Positions 48,163 through 56,556 of a stretch of DNA of 64,000 bases are shown piece by piece. The position numbers and the translations under genes were made by a program. Each line of letters begins with the position of its first letter. The first letter of the stretch is position 1. This stretch comes from Salinispora tropica CNB-440 (GTDB taxonomy: Bacteria > Actinomycetota > Actinomycetes > Mycobacteriales > Micromonosporaceae): contig NC_009380.1 in assembly GCF_000016425.1 (NCBI RefSeq), forward strand, positions 1,054,001 to 1,118,000, in the 5' to 3' direction. The notes below the pieces were generated by a model. That model saw only the letters and a program-made list of their open reading frames with translations. It was not told where the DNA came from and did no database searches.

Positions 48163-49038
48163 ATGCGCTTGAAATACGTCCTGTCCGAGGTCATGGTCGG
48201 ACTGTGGCGCAACGTGACCATGTCCATCGCAATGATCATTACGATGGCGGTCTCGCTGACCATGCTCGGCGCGAGCGGTCTGATCTACGTCAAGGTCGCC
48301 GAGATGAAGGAGCTGTACTTCGAGAACATCGAGGTCTCGATCTTCCTCGAGGCCGAGGCCACCGAGGAACAGAAGACGGAGATCCAGGCCAAGCTGGATG
48401 CCGACCCGCTGATCGAGAGCGTCACGTACGTCAACAAAGAAGAGGCGTACGAACTTTTCGAGGACATGTTCCGGGACTCCCCGGACCTGCTCAGTGCGAT
48501 CAATCCAGACGTGTTGCCGGAGTCGTACCGGTTGAAGCTGGTGAACCCGCAGGAGTACCAGGCGATCGGGGAACAGTACGCCGATATTGAGGGCGTCGAC
48601 CAGGTGATCGACAAGTCCAGCGTGCTCGACAAGATCTTCAACCTCTTCTCCGCTGGCCAGAAGATCGCCCTCGTCGCGGCGGTCGCGATGGCCGTCGCCG
48701 CGCTGCTCCTGGTCGCCAACACCATCCAGGTCGCCGCCTACAGCAAGCGGCGTGAGGTCGCGGTCATGAAGCTCGTCGGCGCGTCGAACTGGTTCATCCA
48801 GGCGCCCTTCGTCCTGGAAGCCGTGGTCGCCGGCCTGATCGGATCCGTGCTCGGCCTCGGCGCCCTCGCCGGCCTGAAGGTCTTCCTCTTCGACGGCGCG
48901 CTGAGCGCCCTCCAAGGGCTCTTCGCGCCGGTCAGCTGGGGCGAGGTGCTGCTGGCCTTCCCCCTGATGGCCGCCGTCGGAGGCCTGATCAGCGCGATCA
49001 CCGCCTGGGTCACCCTCCGCTTCTACCTGCGGGTCTAG
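48163..49038 (+). CDS. ftsX: Cell division membrane protein FtsX
   Basis: A 291-residue permease-like protein. A first helix at about 20-42 precedes an extracellular domain (about 45-165) carrying YFENIEVSIFLEAEATEEQK and the IEGVDQVIDKSSVLDKIF approach to the membrane. Three helices at about 165-190, 210-240 and 260-285 follow, with SKRREVAVMKLVGASNWFI between. It partners FtsE and should bind a RipC-type peptidoglycan hydrolase. The ATG follows GGAGGA. Confidence 0.95.
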   Translation: MRLKYVLSEVMVGLWRNVTMSIAMIITMAVSLTMLGASGLIYVKVAEMKELYFENIEVSIFLEAEATEEQKTEIQAKLDADPLIESVTYVNKEEAYELFEDMFRDSPDLLSAINPDVLPESYRLKLVNPQEYQAIGEQYADIEGVDQVIDKSSVLDKIFNLFSAGQKIALVAAVAMAVAALLLVANTIQVAAYSKRREVAVMKLVGASNWFIQAPFVLEAVVAGLIGSVLGLGALAGLKVFLFDGALSALQGLFAPVSWGEVLLAFPLMAAVGGLISAITAWVTLRFYLRV

Positions 49039-49079
49039 TGCCCACTGGGCAGCCATGGCCGCCCGTGCACCTCGTCGGG

Positions 49080-49124
49080 CAAGGGCTCTCCCGTACCGGA
49101 ATAATCGGCTCGGGAGAGCCCTTG
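49080..49124 (+). terminator. Hairpin between ftsX and smpB
   Basis: A 14-bp perfect stem (CAAGGGCTCTCCCG and its complement) around a 17-nt loop. It should end the ftsEX message. Confidence 0.8.
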
Positions 49125-49191
49125 CGCTCCGATAGGATGATCGCCGCTGTCGGTCGGAGAGGGCGACGCAACCAGGAAGGAGGTGGCGCCG

Positions 49192-49671
49192 ATGCCACGG
49201 GAGAAGGGGCGGAAGGTGGTCGCCTCCAACCGGAAGGCCCGCCACGACTACTCGATCCTCGACACCTACGAGGCGGGTATGGCGTTGACCGGAACCGAGG
49301 TCAAGTCGCTGCGGGCGGGGCGCGCGTCGCTGGTTGACGCTTTCGCCCAGGAACGCAACGGCGAGTTGTATCTGCACGGGATGCACATCCCGGAGTACGT
49401 GCAGGGCACCTGGACCAACCACGAGCCCCGGCGCACCCGCAAACTACTGCTCAACCGGATCGAGATCGACCGGCTGATCGGCAAGACCCGGGAGAGCGGG
49501 CTCACGATCGTCCCGTTGCAGGTCTACTTCTCCGACGGCTGGGCCAAGGTCGAGATCGGTGTGGCCAAGGGTAAGAAGTCGTACGACAAGCGGCAGGACC
49601 TCGCCAAGCGGGACGCGCAACGCGAGATCGCCCGGGCTGCCGGTCGGCGGGGCAAGGGGATGGCGGACTGA
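49192..49671 (+). CDS. smpB: SsrA-binding protein SmpB
   Basis: A 159-residue Smp[41 protein letters not shown] and [23 protein letters not shown] form the OB-fold core. The basic C-terminal tail ([24 protein letters not shown]) enters the mRNA channel. ATG 49192 is chosen because AAGGAGG (49176-49182) is well placed; GTG 49183 lies too close. A TAGGAT box at 49133-49138 is a likely -10. It works with the tmRNA encoded 82 nt downstream. Confidence 0.96.
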   Translation: MPREKGRKVVASNRKARHDYSILDTYEAGMALTGTEVKSLRAGRASLVDAFAQERNGELYLHGMHIPEYVQGTWTNHEPRRTRKLLLNRIEIDRLIGKTRESGLTIVPLQVYFSDGWAKVEIGVAKGKKSYDKRQDLAKRDAQREIARAAGRRGKGMAD

Positions 49672-49753
49672 GCTGGCGCCGGGCCGGGGCGGGATGAAAC
49701 CCGTTGCGTCAGGCGTTAGGCTTGTCGGTGCCGCCACACGGGCGGTCCGTCGA

Positions 49754-50129
49754 GGGGGTGACTGGTTTCGACTTCGTACGTTGCGGCAGGGGAAGCGAGC
49801 CGAGGAAGCCGACGTCGTCTCGGAAATCGTTCGTCGGAAAACAATAAGCGCCAAGCAGAATCGCGCTGACTTCGCTCTCGCCGCCTGAGGCGAGTAGCAA
49901 GTCTGTCGGCCTGGGAGTGCCTTCGACCCAGTTAGCCGGCATCAGCTAGGAGGCTGGCCAACCGGACCCGGTCGCGGGGTCCGTGCGGCGAGATCAATCA
50001 GCGACTGGGCCCGTCACACCGACTCGCTCGCGTGATCGGAGGGGCCGAGTAGAGGCACAGCGAGCTGCGCTCGGAGAAGCCCTGGCAAGGCGGCGAAGGA
50101 CCCGGGTTCGATTCCCGGCACCTCCACCA
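49754..50129 (+). ncRNA. ssrA: Transfer-messenger RNA
   Basis: 376 nt. The 5' end GGGGGTGACTGGTTTCGAC is the tmRNA signature. GGGGGTG pairs with CACCTCC before the encoded ACCA at 50126-50129. GGTTCGATTCCCGG forms the T-arm. The tag reading frame ends with codons for FALAA and TGA at 49886-49888. If translation resumes at GCC 49850, the tag is AKQNRADFALAA; a start a few codons earlier is possible. It releases stalled ribosomes together with SmpB. Confidence 0.97.
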
Positions 50130-50137
50130 CCTGACCT

Positions 50138-50169
50138 GTGCGCCCCGGTCCACCTGGACCGGGGCGCAC
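50138..50169 (+). terminator. Terminator hairpin of ssrA
   Basis: A perfect 15-bp stem (GTGCGCCCCGGTCCA and its complement) with a 2-nt nominal loop, 8 nt after the tmRNA 3' end. Confidence 0.85.
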
Positions 50170-50236
50170 CGGCGTTTCTGGCCGCGAATCTCCGGTGCCG
50201 CCGGAACCGGTGTGCGGTGGCGGCCGTCCGAGGAGT

Positions 50237-51178
50237 ATGCGTCGAGTACTCGCCACCCTGAGCCTGCCCCTGCTGCTGGCCACCGGTTGCGCGCCGGCCG
50301 GCTCGGAGCCGACGGGCGCCCCCTCGCCGACCGGCCGGCAGGCGGTCTTCGAAGAGCGGGCCGCTCAGGTCGCCGCCGCCTGGCAGCCCGGCCCGTCCTG
50401 GAGCGACGGGTACATCCCACTCCAGGAACCGACCCTGCTCGTTGGCGACCCCGGATTCACCCCGGACACCCAGACCGCCTTCCAGGCCGGCTGGTACCGG
50501 GACCAGATTTCGCTGCCGGCGGACCAGCCTGAAGACGGAACCATCCAGTTCCCCTCCGGCACACTCACCGTGCCGCTGGTCAGCGCCGCAGAGGCGTACC
50601 GGGAACTCGATCGGGGTGATCCGCCGGCCTGCGGCGGGCGGCCGACGAATCCGGCCACCCCGCCGGCCCAGCCGGATGGGCCGGACGCGGGAGTGAGCAC
50701 CTCGCCGCAGACCGCCTGCATCCCGCTCACCGTCACCGCCGTCGAGCTGGACAGCGTGCCGGTGCGGACCAGCCGAGGCGAGGCGATGGTCCCGGCCTGG
50801 CTGTTCACCACTGACGAACTGACCGCCCCGGTGGCCCGGCTCGCCGTCGCCCCGACCGCCGTCGGAGTGCCGCCGGAGCCGGCCGCACCCACCGCGCCAC
50901 TGCCCGCGGAACTGGTCGGGGCGCTGGACCTCCGCGCCGTGGACGGCGCGACGCTGACCGTCCGAGTCGGCATCGGCGCCTGCGACACCGGCCCCACCCC
51001 GCTGGTGTACGAACAGGATGACCTCGTGGTGGTCGGCGGCGCGGTAACCCGCAGCACCGGTGTCTGCACCGAGCAGCTCCTGCTCGAATCGGTGACGGTG
51101 CAGCTCACCGCCCCGCTGGGGGACCGGACCGTCCTCGACGTGCTCGGCGGCACGCCGCTGCGGCTCACCACCGACTGA
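50237..51178 (+). CDS. Putative lipoprotein
   Basis: A 313-residue exported protein. From ATG 50237 the signal peptide MRRVLATLSLPLLLATGCAP has a lipobox ending at C18. The mature part is rich in Pro, Thr and Ala and contains paired Cys residues (PPACGG, QTACIP, GACDTG, GVCTEQ) that may form disulfides outside the membrane. No family is recognised. AGGAG lies only 2 nt before the ATG. It is convergent with the phosphorylase gene at 51203. Confidence 0.75.
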   Translation: MRRVLATLSLPLLLATGCAPAGSEPTGAPSPTGRQAVFEERAAQVAAAWQPGPSWSDGYIPLQEPTLLVGDPGFTPDTQTAFQAGWYRDQISLPADQPEDGTIQFPSGTLTVPLVSAAEAYRELDRGDPPACGGRPTNPATPPAQPDGPDAGVSTSPQTACIPLTVTAVELDSVPVRTSRGEAMVPAWLFTTDELTAPVARLAVAPTAVGVPPEPAAPTAPLPAELVGALDLRAVDGATLTVRVGIGACDTGPTPLVYEQDDLVVVGGAVTRSTGVCTEQLLLESVTVQLTAPLGDRTVLDVLGGTPLRLTTD

Positions 51179-51202
51179 CCGGCGATGGCCCGGCTGCTGG
51201 GC

Positions 51203-52006
51203 TCAGGGCAGCGCGAAGGGAAGCCTGATGTCGTCCAGGGTCGCTCCGCAGGCGCAGTCCCGATCGGCCGGCAGCTGGGCCACCGCGGTGAAGAGCAGCT
51301 CCCGCAAGCGGGCGGTGTTCTCGCCGAAGACCCGGAACACCTCCTCCTGGGTCACCGATCCGCCGCCCGGCACCCCCACGTCATGGTCGGTGACGAGCGC
51401 AATCGACGAATAACAGAGGGCCAGCTCCCGGGCGAGCACCGCCTCCGGATGGCCGGTCATGTTGACCACCGTCCCGCCGATCGCCGTGAACCAGCGCGAC
51501 TCGGCACGGGTGGAGAAGCGGGGACCCTCGACGACCACCACCGTCCCGCCGTCCACCGTCGGCACGCCCCGCTGGGCGCCGGCGGCGAGCAGCGTACGCC
51601 GCCCGACCGGGCAGTACGGGTCGGCGAAGGAGACGTGCACCGCACCCCGGTCGTAGTAGGTCTGCGCCCGACCGCTGGTGCGATCGATCAGCTGGTCGGG
51701 CACGACGAACGTGCCGGGACCCAGCTCCGGGCGCAGGCCGCCGACCGCGCAGGGGGCGAGCACCTGGCGAACGCCGAGCGAGCGCAGCGCCCACAGGTTG
51801 GCCCGGTAGGGGATCTGGTGCGGCGGATGCCGGTGGTCCCGGCCATGCCGGGGCAGGAACGCCAATCGGCGCCCCGCGACCTCCGCGATAGTGACCGCGT
51901 CGGACGGTGGACCGTATGGGGTGTCGATCACGTGCTCGGTGGCGCCGTCGAGCAGGGCGTACAGCCCCGACCCGCCGATCACCGCCAACTCTGCCGTGGG
52001 ACTCAC
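51203..52006 (-). CDS. mtnP: S-methyl-5'-thioadenosine phosphorylase (or close purine phosphorylase)
   Basis: A 267-residue trimeric-type nucleoside phosphorylase. VIGGSGLYAL, FLPRHGRDHRHPPHQIPYRANLWAL (phosphate and ribose site), VVVVEGPRFSTRAES and NMTGHPEAVLARELALCYSSIALVTDHD fit the MTAP group. It cleaves methylthioadenosine from polyamine and related synthesis. The Thr-Gly-His substitution of a usual Thr-x-x-Pro stretch leaves some doubt about substrate. GTG 52006 follows GGGAGG. Confidence 0.88.
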   Translation of the reverse strand: MSPTAELAVIGGSGLYALLDGATEHVIDTPYGPPSDAVTIAEVAGRRLAFLPRHGRDHRHPPHQIPYRANLWALRSLGVRQVLAPCAVGGLRPELGPGTFVVPDQLIDRTSGRAQTYYDRGAVHVSFADPYCPVGRRTLLAAGAQRGVPTVDGGTVVVVEGPRFSTRAESRWFTAIGGTVVNMTGHPEAVLARELALCYSSIALVTDHDVGVPGGGSVTQEEVFRVFGENTARLRELLFTAVAQLPADRDCACGATLDDIRLPFALP

Positions 52007-52074
52007 CGAACCTCCCTCGTCTCTGTCGCGTCAGACCTTAACCAGCGACCCGACAGCAGGCTATGGTGCCAGGC

Positions 52075-52134
52075 ATGGCGTTGACGGGGCGGCTGACACC
52101 GGTGTCCCCGGTTGTCCGGGCACGGCCGGACTGA
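52075..52134 (+). CDS. Possible leaderless 19-codon upstream ORF before yqgE
   Basis: ATG 52075 lies 7 nt after TATGGT (52062-52067), the leaderless layout used by other genes here. The frame encodes MALTGRLTPVSPVVRARPD and stops 4 nt before the YqgE ATG. It is in a different frame from yqgE, which lacks a good Shine-Dalgarno, so translation may re-initiate. Coding status is unproven. Confidence 0.3.
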   Translation: MALTGRLTPVSPVVRARPD

Positions 52135-52138
52135 CGGG

Positions 52139-52738
52139 ATGTCCGACATGCAGGAAGAGGGGCGGGCGATCGACGGGCAGGCGACGGAGTCGATGGCCGG
52201 GCGGTTGCTGGTCGCGGCACCGACGTTGAAGGATCCGAACTTCGACCGGACCGTGGTGCTGCTGGTCGCCCATGAGCCGGGCGGGGCGTTGGGCGTTGTC
52301 CTCAACCGGGCAACCGAGATTCCGGTGGCGGAGGTGCTCGGCGACTGGGGCGAGTTGGCCCGCGACCCGGGCGTGGTCTTCGAGGGGGGACCGGTGCAGC
52401 CGGATTCGGCGATCTGCCTCGCTCGCATGCGCCACCCGCTGCGCCCGATGAAAAGCTTCCAGCAGATCTCCGGTGCGGTCGGCACGCTCGACCTGTCGGT
52501 GGACCCGGCGCAGCTGCGGGAGAGCATCGCGGGCATCCGGGTCTTCGCCGGCTACTCCGGGTGGGACTCGGGCCAGCTGGAGCAAGAGATCGCGGGGGGC
52601 TCCTGGTTTGTCCTGGACGCGTTGCCGGGGGACGCGTTCGTCGATCGTCCGGACGACCTGTGGCCGATGGTGCTGCGTCGGCAGGGCGGCCTGATGGCGG
52701 CGGTAGCGCACTTCCCGGCGGACGTGGCGCTCAACTGA
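52139..52738 (+). CDS. YqgE/AlgH family protein
   Basis: A 199-residue UPF0301 protein. MAGRLLVAAPTLKDPNFDRTVVLLVAHEPGGALGVVLNRAT (about residues 19-60), the GGPVQPDS loop and FAGYSGWDSGQLEQEIAGGSWFVLDA are diagnostic. The biochemical role is unknown. ATG 52139 is preferred; ATG 52148 is possible. tRNA-Ala follows 90 nt downstream. Confidence 0.93.
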   Translation: MSDMQEEGRAIDGQATESMAGRLLVAAPTLKDPNFDRTVVLLVAHEPGGALGVVLNRATEIPVAEVLGDWGELARDPGVVFEGGPVQPDSAICLARMRHPLRPMKSFQQISGAVGTLDLSVDPAQLRESIAGIRVFAGYSGWDSGQLEQEIAGGSWFVLDALPGDAFVDRPDDLWPMVLRRQGGLMAAVAHFPADVALN

Positions 52739-52828
52739 GCCGGCGCAGCGGCAGGCACCCCGCGCGATGACCACGCCGGTCGGCGTGTGTATAGTTCTCC
52801 CGTGCCCGGGCGACCGGGCAGTGCACAG

Positions 52829-52901
52829 GGGGCCGTGGCGCAGCTGGTAGCGCACCACACTGGCAGTGTGGGGGTCAGGGGTTCGAGTCCCCTCGGCTCC
52901 A
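52829..52901 (+). tRNA. tRNA-Ala (anticodon GGC)
   Basis: A 73-nt cloverleaf. GGGGCCG pairs with CGGCTCC, the D-arm reads GCGCAGCTGGTAGCGC, the anticodon stem CCACAC/GTGTGG encloses a loop with GGC, and the T-arm is AGGGGTTCGAGTCCCCT. The discriminator is A; CCA is not encoded. The downstream side is an integration scar. Confidence 0.97.
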
Positions 52902-52911
52902 CCCAAGTGCA

Positions 52912-52948
52912 AAGCCCTGGTGAGAGAGATAATCTCCCACCAGGGCTT
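52912..52948 (+). terminator. Terminator hairpin of tRNA-Ala
   Basis: AAGCCCTGGTG pairs with CACCAGGGCTT, with partial pairing inside the loop and TCTGTCG after it. A degenerate copy of this hairpin recurs at 54040-54080. Confidence 0.85.
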
Positions 52949-52964
52949 CTGTCGTTCGTCACTC

Positions 52965-53150
52965 TCTCGGGCCACCATGTGTCAAATCGCGCGTTGAGGC
53001 GGTAGCGCGGCTGGAACACGTCAGCGATCGCCAACACCTGTTGCAGGGTGGCCGTGGGCCGTTCCTCGGCCTCGTCCTGGCCCGTTCCCTTGATGCGGCA
53101 GGGGTTTCGGCGACCACGTTGTCGTCAACGGCGGTGGCGAACCGTAACCA
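52965..53150 (-). pseudogene. Frameshifted remnant of a tyrosine integrase next to tRNA-Ala
   Basis: Read on the minus strand, one frame gives RFATAVDDNVVAE and the next gives PCRIKGTGQDEAEERPTATL and then QQVLAIADVFQPRYR. Together these match the start of the catalytic domain of actinobacterial integrases (ATAVDDxxxxxNPCRIKGAG..., then VxALADxxxxRYR). Restoring one A near 53105 would put them in a single frame (GAA-AAC-CCC-TGC). No catalytic tyrosine region remains. The stretch 52949-53317 holds nothing else convincing. Confidence 0.65.
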
Positions 53151-53317
53151 GGATGGCCCTACCCCGGCTCCAGCAGGTCCGTACACTCCGCCGTGGGAAG
53201 CGAAACCAGAACGCCGCCGACCTGCTTCCCGAGCTTGAGAACGCGCTTACGCGTCAACCGGCCTGACACTACGGTCAAAACGATGACGCGCATCGGCGGA
53301 GGGCTCGGTCCTCTACC

Positions 53318-53572
53318 TCATTCGTAGTGATAGCGGCACTGCGCGATCTGCACCGTGTCGTCCATGATCCGGTATACGAGGCGGTGTTCCTGGTCGATGC
53401 GTCTCGACCAGAATCCCGCCCAGTTTCCACGGAGCTGCTCCGGTTTGCCGATGCCTTGGTGGCCGTTGCGGCGGATGTCCTCGATCAAGGCGTTCACTCG
53501 TCTGAGCATCTGGCGATCTCGTTGCCAGGTCAGATAGTCCTCCCAGCCTCGGCCGGCGAACTGGACCTTCAC
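53318..53572 (-). CDS. yoeB: YoeB-type endoribonuclease toxin
   Basis: An 84-residue RelE-superfamily toxin that cleaves mRNA in the ribosomal A site. GIGKPEQLRGNWAGFWSRRI and EHRLVYR, then CRYHYE, match YoeB closely. The catalytic set corresponds to E45, R64, H82 and Y83. GTG 53572 overlaps the antitoxin stop by 4 nt. The length equals E. coli YoeB. It lies inside the tRNA-Ala integration scar, as expected for an element-maintenance module. Confidence 0.92.
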   Translation of the reverse strand: MKVQFAGRGWEDYLTWQRDRQMLRRVNALIEDIRRNGHQGIGKPEQLRGNWAGFWSRRIDQEHRLVYRIMDDTVQIAQCRYHYE

Positions 53573-53853
53573 GCCGCCGACGCCGCGCCTGAACTGGCGT
53601 CGGGGTCGATCAGGTCGTGCGTCTCCCCACCCCCGTTACGCAGCTCTTCGACGGCCTCATTCAGACGGCGCGCGTTGGCGGGGCTGGCCATCAGGTAGGC
53701 CGTCTCCTTCAACGACTCGTACTCGCGCAGCGAGATGATGACCGCGGCCTCCCGGCCGGAGCGGGTGACCACCACCTCCTCGGCGTCGTCCACGACATGG
53801 TCGAGCATCTTGGCCAGGTTCTGCCGGACTTCTGAGTAGGGAACGGTGCGCAT
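53569..53853 (-). CDS. yefM: YefM/Phd-type antitoxin
   Basis: A 94-residue antitoxin. Residues 1-50 form the Phd/YefM DNA-binding domain (MRTVPYSEVRQNLAKMLDHV, then VVVTRSGREAAVIISLREYESL). The flexible tail (about 55-94) should neutralise the toxin. ATG 53853 follows GGGAGG. A further upstream in-frame start would overlap the palindromic operator and is unlikely. It should autorepress the operon together with YoeB. Confidence 0.9.
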   Translation of the reverse strand: MRTVPYSEVRQNLAKMLDHVVDDAEEVVVTRSGREAAVIISLREYESLKETAYLMASPANARRLNEAVEELRNGGGETHDLIDPDASSGAASAA

Positions 53854-53874
53854 GCTGCTGCCTCCCAACGCTAC

Positions 53875-53890
53875 GTACAATAAATTGTAC
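53875..53890 (-). promoter_or_regulatory. YefM-YoeB operator palindrome
   Basis: GTACAATAAATTGTAC is a perfect 16-bp palindrome carrying the TGTAC core known from YefM operators. It starts 22 bp before the antitoxin ATG and overlaps a TACAAT -10-like box, which fits autorepression. Confidence 0.7.
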
Positions 53891-54021
53891 AAGCTTGCCG
53901 GGGTTGCTCGTCAGATGCTCCGACGTCTGGCCTTGAACTGTCGATCAGGCTTAGGGGCGGGGCGGGGCGTAGCGGGAGCGGATCACCGGTGATCGTGGCG
54001 AAGTGGTTCGTATGGTGGCAC

Positions 54022-54085
54022 CTCCGGCCCACCCAAGAGAAACGCCCTGGTGCGGGAGGAATCCCCGCCAGGGCGTTCGTCAGTC
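54022..54085 (+). repeat. Degenerate copy of the tRNA-Ala 3' end and terminator (att-like)
   Basis: CCTCCGGCCCACCCAAGAGA corresponds to the acceptor end and first flank of tRNA-Ala (52891-52910). It is followed by a hairpin CGCCCTGGTG...CCAGGGCG that mirrors the tRNA terminator and by TTCGTCA. The match is interrupted but collinear over about 60 nt. It would be the distal attachment site of the element that carried the integrase and toxin genes. Confidence 0.5.
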
Positions 54086-54113
54086 CTGGTCTTCTCCGTT
54101 GCGCTGCTGCCGG

Positions 54114-54950
54114 CTACGCGGTCAACTGCTTGCGGAAGAAGGTGACGGCCGCGGCGGCGAGGCGGGTGCGGATCCGATCTGCATCGGGCATGTCCCGCAC
54201 GAACACGTAGTGGCCGGCCGAGAGGTCGGCGCAGTGCGCCGTCGCGCCAGGAATCAAGGAAGCGTAGTGCAGCGCGTTGGTCTCGGCCGGGGTCTGGTCG
54301 TCCTCGCCGGTCCACCAGATCGACACGGGCGTCGTGATGCCTCGCAGGCTGGCGGAGGTAAGTAGTTGGCCCTGCGCAGGGCAGATGAGAAGACCAGCGG
54401 TCACACGCCGATCGGCGTAGTCGCCGCCGGATTCGGTGATCCACGCGGCGATGTCATCGATGCCGATCCGGTCGGTCAGTTCGTCGATCAGCGTCGGGTA
54501 TTCCGGCGGTAGTGGCACCGTCGCCCGTCCGGTGGCGATAGCGCCGAACAGGTCGGCGTTGATGCGTGCGCCAAGCACTGCGGCGGCGGTGTAGCCGCCG
54601 AGCGAGAAGCCGGCGACTCCAATGGGACCGCCGTCGGCAAGATGGTCCAGCACCACCGAAAGGTCCTGGGGGCGGTCCCACCAACGCGCGAAACCCTCGG
54701 CGTGGTAGCCACTACGGTAGTTGTTGCCGTGATGGTCGACGCCGATCACCCGCAGGCCAGCCGTGGCCAGCGGCTCAGCCAGCCAGGACAGATCGAGTGC
54801 GCAACCGCCGGTTCCATGCGAGAGCAGCACGGTGCCACTGGTCGTCGCGGTGTCTGGCGGCCACACGTAGGTCACGATCGGCCGTGGACCGTCCGTACCC
54901 CATGCCTCTCGTCGGGGGTCTGTCAGCACGCGGATGTCCGGCGAAGTCAT
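54114..54950 (-). CDS. Alpha/beta hydrolase (dienelactone hydrolase/platelet-activating-factor-hydrolase-like)
   Basis: A 278-residue alpha/beta hydrolase. VLLSHGTGG provides the oxyanion region, GVAGFSLGGYTAAAVLGA has nucleophile S116, and SAGHYVFVRD carries the likely catalytic His. ATG 54950 (MTSPDIRVL) is chosen over an ATG 27 nt upstream. There is no signal peptide. The substrate is unknown. It is the first gene after the scar, on the same strand as the methyltransferase at 55004. Confidence 0.85.
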   Translation of the reverse strand: MTSPDIRVLTDPRREAWGTDGPRPIVTYVWPPDTATTSGTVLLSHGTGGCALDLSWLAEPLATAGLRVIGVDHHGNNYRSGYHAEGFARWWDRPQDLSVVLDHLADGGPIGVAGFSLGGYTAAAVLGARINADLFGAIATGRATVPLPPEYPTLIDELTDRIGIDDIAAWITESGGDYADRRVTAGLLICPAQGQLLTSASLRGITTPVSIWWTGEDDQTPAETNALHYASLIPGATAHCADLSAGHYVFVRDMPDADRIRTRLAAAAVTFFRKQLTA

Positions 54951-55003
54951 GCCGCAACCATGACAGGAGCCCGCCAACGTCTGGGGCCGCCGTTCAGGAC
55001 GAA

Positions 55004-55681
55004 CTATCGGTGGGCAACGTCGGACGGCCCCGCGGACAGCAGGAGCTGGGTAGCCCGAGCCGGGTGACCGTTCATGGTGTCCACGGAGACCTCGCGGGTG
55101 CCAACCTGGTCGAAGCCGATGAACAGGTCATCCAGCCAGTCCACCGTGTGGTGCCGGCACACCGCCCCGTCGGCGGTTTCGAACACACCGTAGGTGCCGT
55201 ACCTCGCGGCGAACTGCTGATACCGCGAGCGGTTGCGCTGATCGGCTTGCAGGCACAGGTCACTGAGGTAGAGAAGTCCGCCGGGCCGGAGAACCCGGCG
55301 CAGCTCTGTCACCAGTGTCCGCTGCCCGTCGTCGCCCGGTATACACGTCAACACCGCGATCAGCAGCACCATGTCAACACTGCCGTCGGGACGGTCCAGC
55401 CGGGGAGGAGCGTCAAGAACCGTGAACCGCGCCCCCGGCTGCTGCGCACGTGCGCGGGCGACGAGATTGGGAGCGACATCCACCCCCTCCACGTTGTCGA
55501 AGCCCCACTCGGCGAGCAGCCCCGCCAGCCGTCCGTAACCGCACCCGTAGTCCAGGACCGATGCCTGAGGATCGATGCCCTCGAGCCACGAAGGCTCGAC
55601 CGGATGCCCGAAGGTCTTTGACGTCCCTGCGGAGTTCCAGTACCCGAACTGGTTGTCAAGATCCATCATGGCGATGAGCAT
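55004..55681 (-). CDS. Class I SAM-dependent methyltransferase
   Basis: A 225-residue methyltransferase. Motif I is VLDYGCGYGRLAGLLAE, followed by VEGVDVAPNLVARA, then SVDMVLLIAVLTCIP and LRRVLRPGGLLYLSDL. The start is ATG 55681 or the ATGs at 55669 and 55666 (MDLDNQFGYWNSAGTSKTFG). The N-terminal NQFGYWNxxGxxKxF stretch also occurs in methyltransferases of accessory loci. The substrate is unknown. Confidence 0.83.
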   Translation of the reverse strand: MLIAMMDLDNQFGYWNSAGTSKTFGHPVEPSWLEGIDPQASVLDYGCGYGRLAGLLAEWGFDNVEGVDVAPNLVARARAQQPGARFTVLDAPPRLDRPDGSVDMVLLIAVLTCIPGDDGQRTLVTELRRVLRPGGLLYLSDLCLQADQRNRSRYQQFAARYGTYGVFETADGAVCRHHTVDWLDDLFIGFDQVGTREVSVDTMNGHPARATQLLLSAGPSDVAHR

Positions 55682-55773
55682 TATCCCCAGCGCGATGGAC
55701 GGTCAAGCGCTGCACAACCTCAGTTGGCGCCAGGACATCGTTCACTCACGCGCGCCGCAGCGACTCATCAGGT

Positions 55774-56556
55774 TTAGTCAAAGGCCTTCCCTACCGTTTC
55801 GTAGGGACCGGCGGATATATTCATCGACCCTCGGAAGGGGTCATCCACCCGTTCGACGACGAACAACAGCAGAGAGATCATGCCCGCGATCGCGGAGACC
55901 AAGACCAGGGAGGCTGGACGCGTCCGGGTGGGGATGAGACACGACAGAAGGACGATGGCCACAGCGCCGATCAAGAGCGTGAACCACAGGGTCGTGGGGA
56001 GCGCGGCAGTGCTGAAGGTGCTTCGGATCTGGCGGGACTTGCTCCAGTCCTCGAATTCCGACACGGCGAGGCTGCTCAACTGCTGATCTTTGTCCGAACT
56101 CGGTGTGAAGCCGAGAAGGGTACGCGATAGTTGTTCCTCCAGTACGCGGTCGCCTTCCACGTCATCCCCGCGCTGGTATGCCGGCCACGCCTCGTCAACC
56201 ATGTAGTCGACATACTCGTTCAACAGGTCCTGAAGCTCGCTTCGGGTGGGCTCCGGGTACTCGGACACCACGTTGTGCAGCGCCTTCAGATCTGCCGCCT
56301 CGGTCGCGACTGCCAGGCCCGCCTGGGAGTACGTCCCATACACCGCCAGGGCGGTCAGGACGAGCAGGAGCGCGTAGAGGGTGCCGGTGACCGAGACGGT
56401 GTGGGTGATGAGGTCCAACCACTTGGGTTCGGCATCGGACAATCGTTTGCCTCGCCCCCGCAGCAACCACGTACCCAAGGCGCCGACTATGAGAAATACT
56501 GTTAAGAATATGAGGAAGATGAGCCAGCCCGGCGCGAGGTGATTCCAGTTCCACAT
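55774..56556 (-). CDS. DUF4239 (bestrophin-like) membrane protein
   Basis: A 260-residue protein with helices at about 10-31, 50-73, 186-207 and 215-234. A soluble helical section lies between them (75-180). The layout and the stretch EPKWLDLITHTVSVTGTLYALLLVLTAL resemble DUF4239, described as bestrophin-like. An ion-channel role is possible but unproven. Confidence 0.75.
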   Translation of the reverse strand: MWNWNHLAPGWLIFLIFLTVFLIVGALGTWLLRGRGKRLSDAEPKWLDLITHTVSVTGTLYALLLVLTALAVYGTYSQAGLAVATEAADLKALHNVVSEYPEPTRSELQDLLNEYVDYMVDEAWPAYQRGDDVEGDRVLEEQLSRTLLGFTPSSDKDQQLSSLAVSEFEDWSKSRQIRSTFSTAALPTTLWFTLLIGAVAIVLLSCLIPTRTRPASLVLVSAIAGMISLLLFVVERVDDPFRGSMNISAGPYETVGKAFD

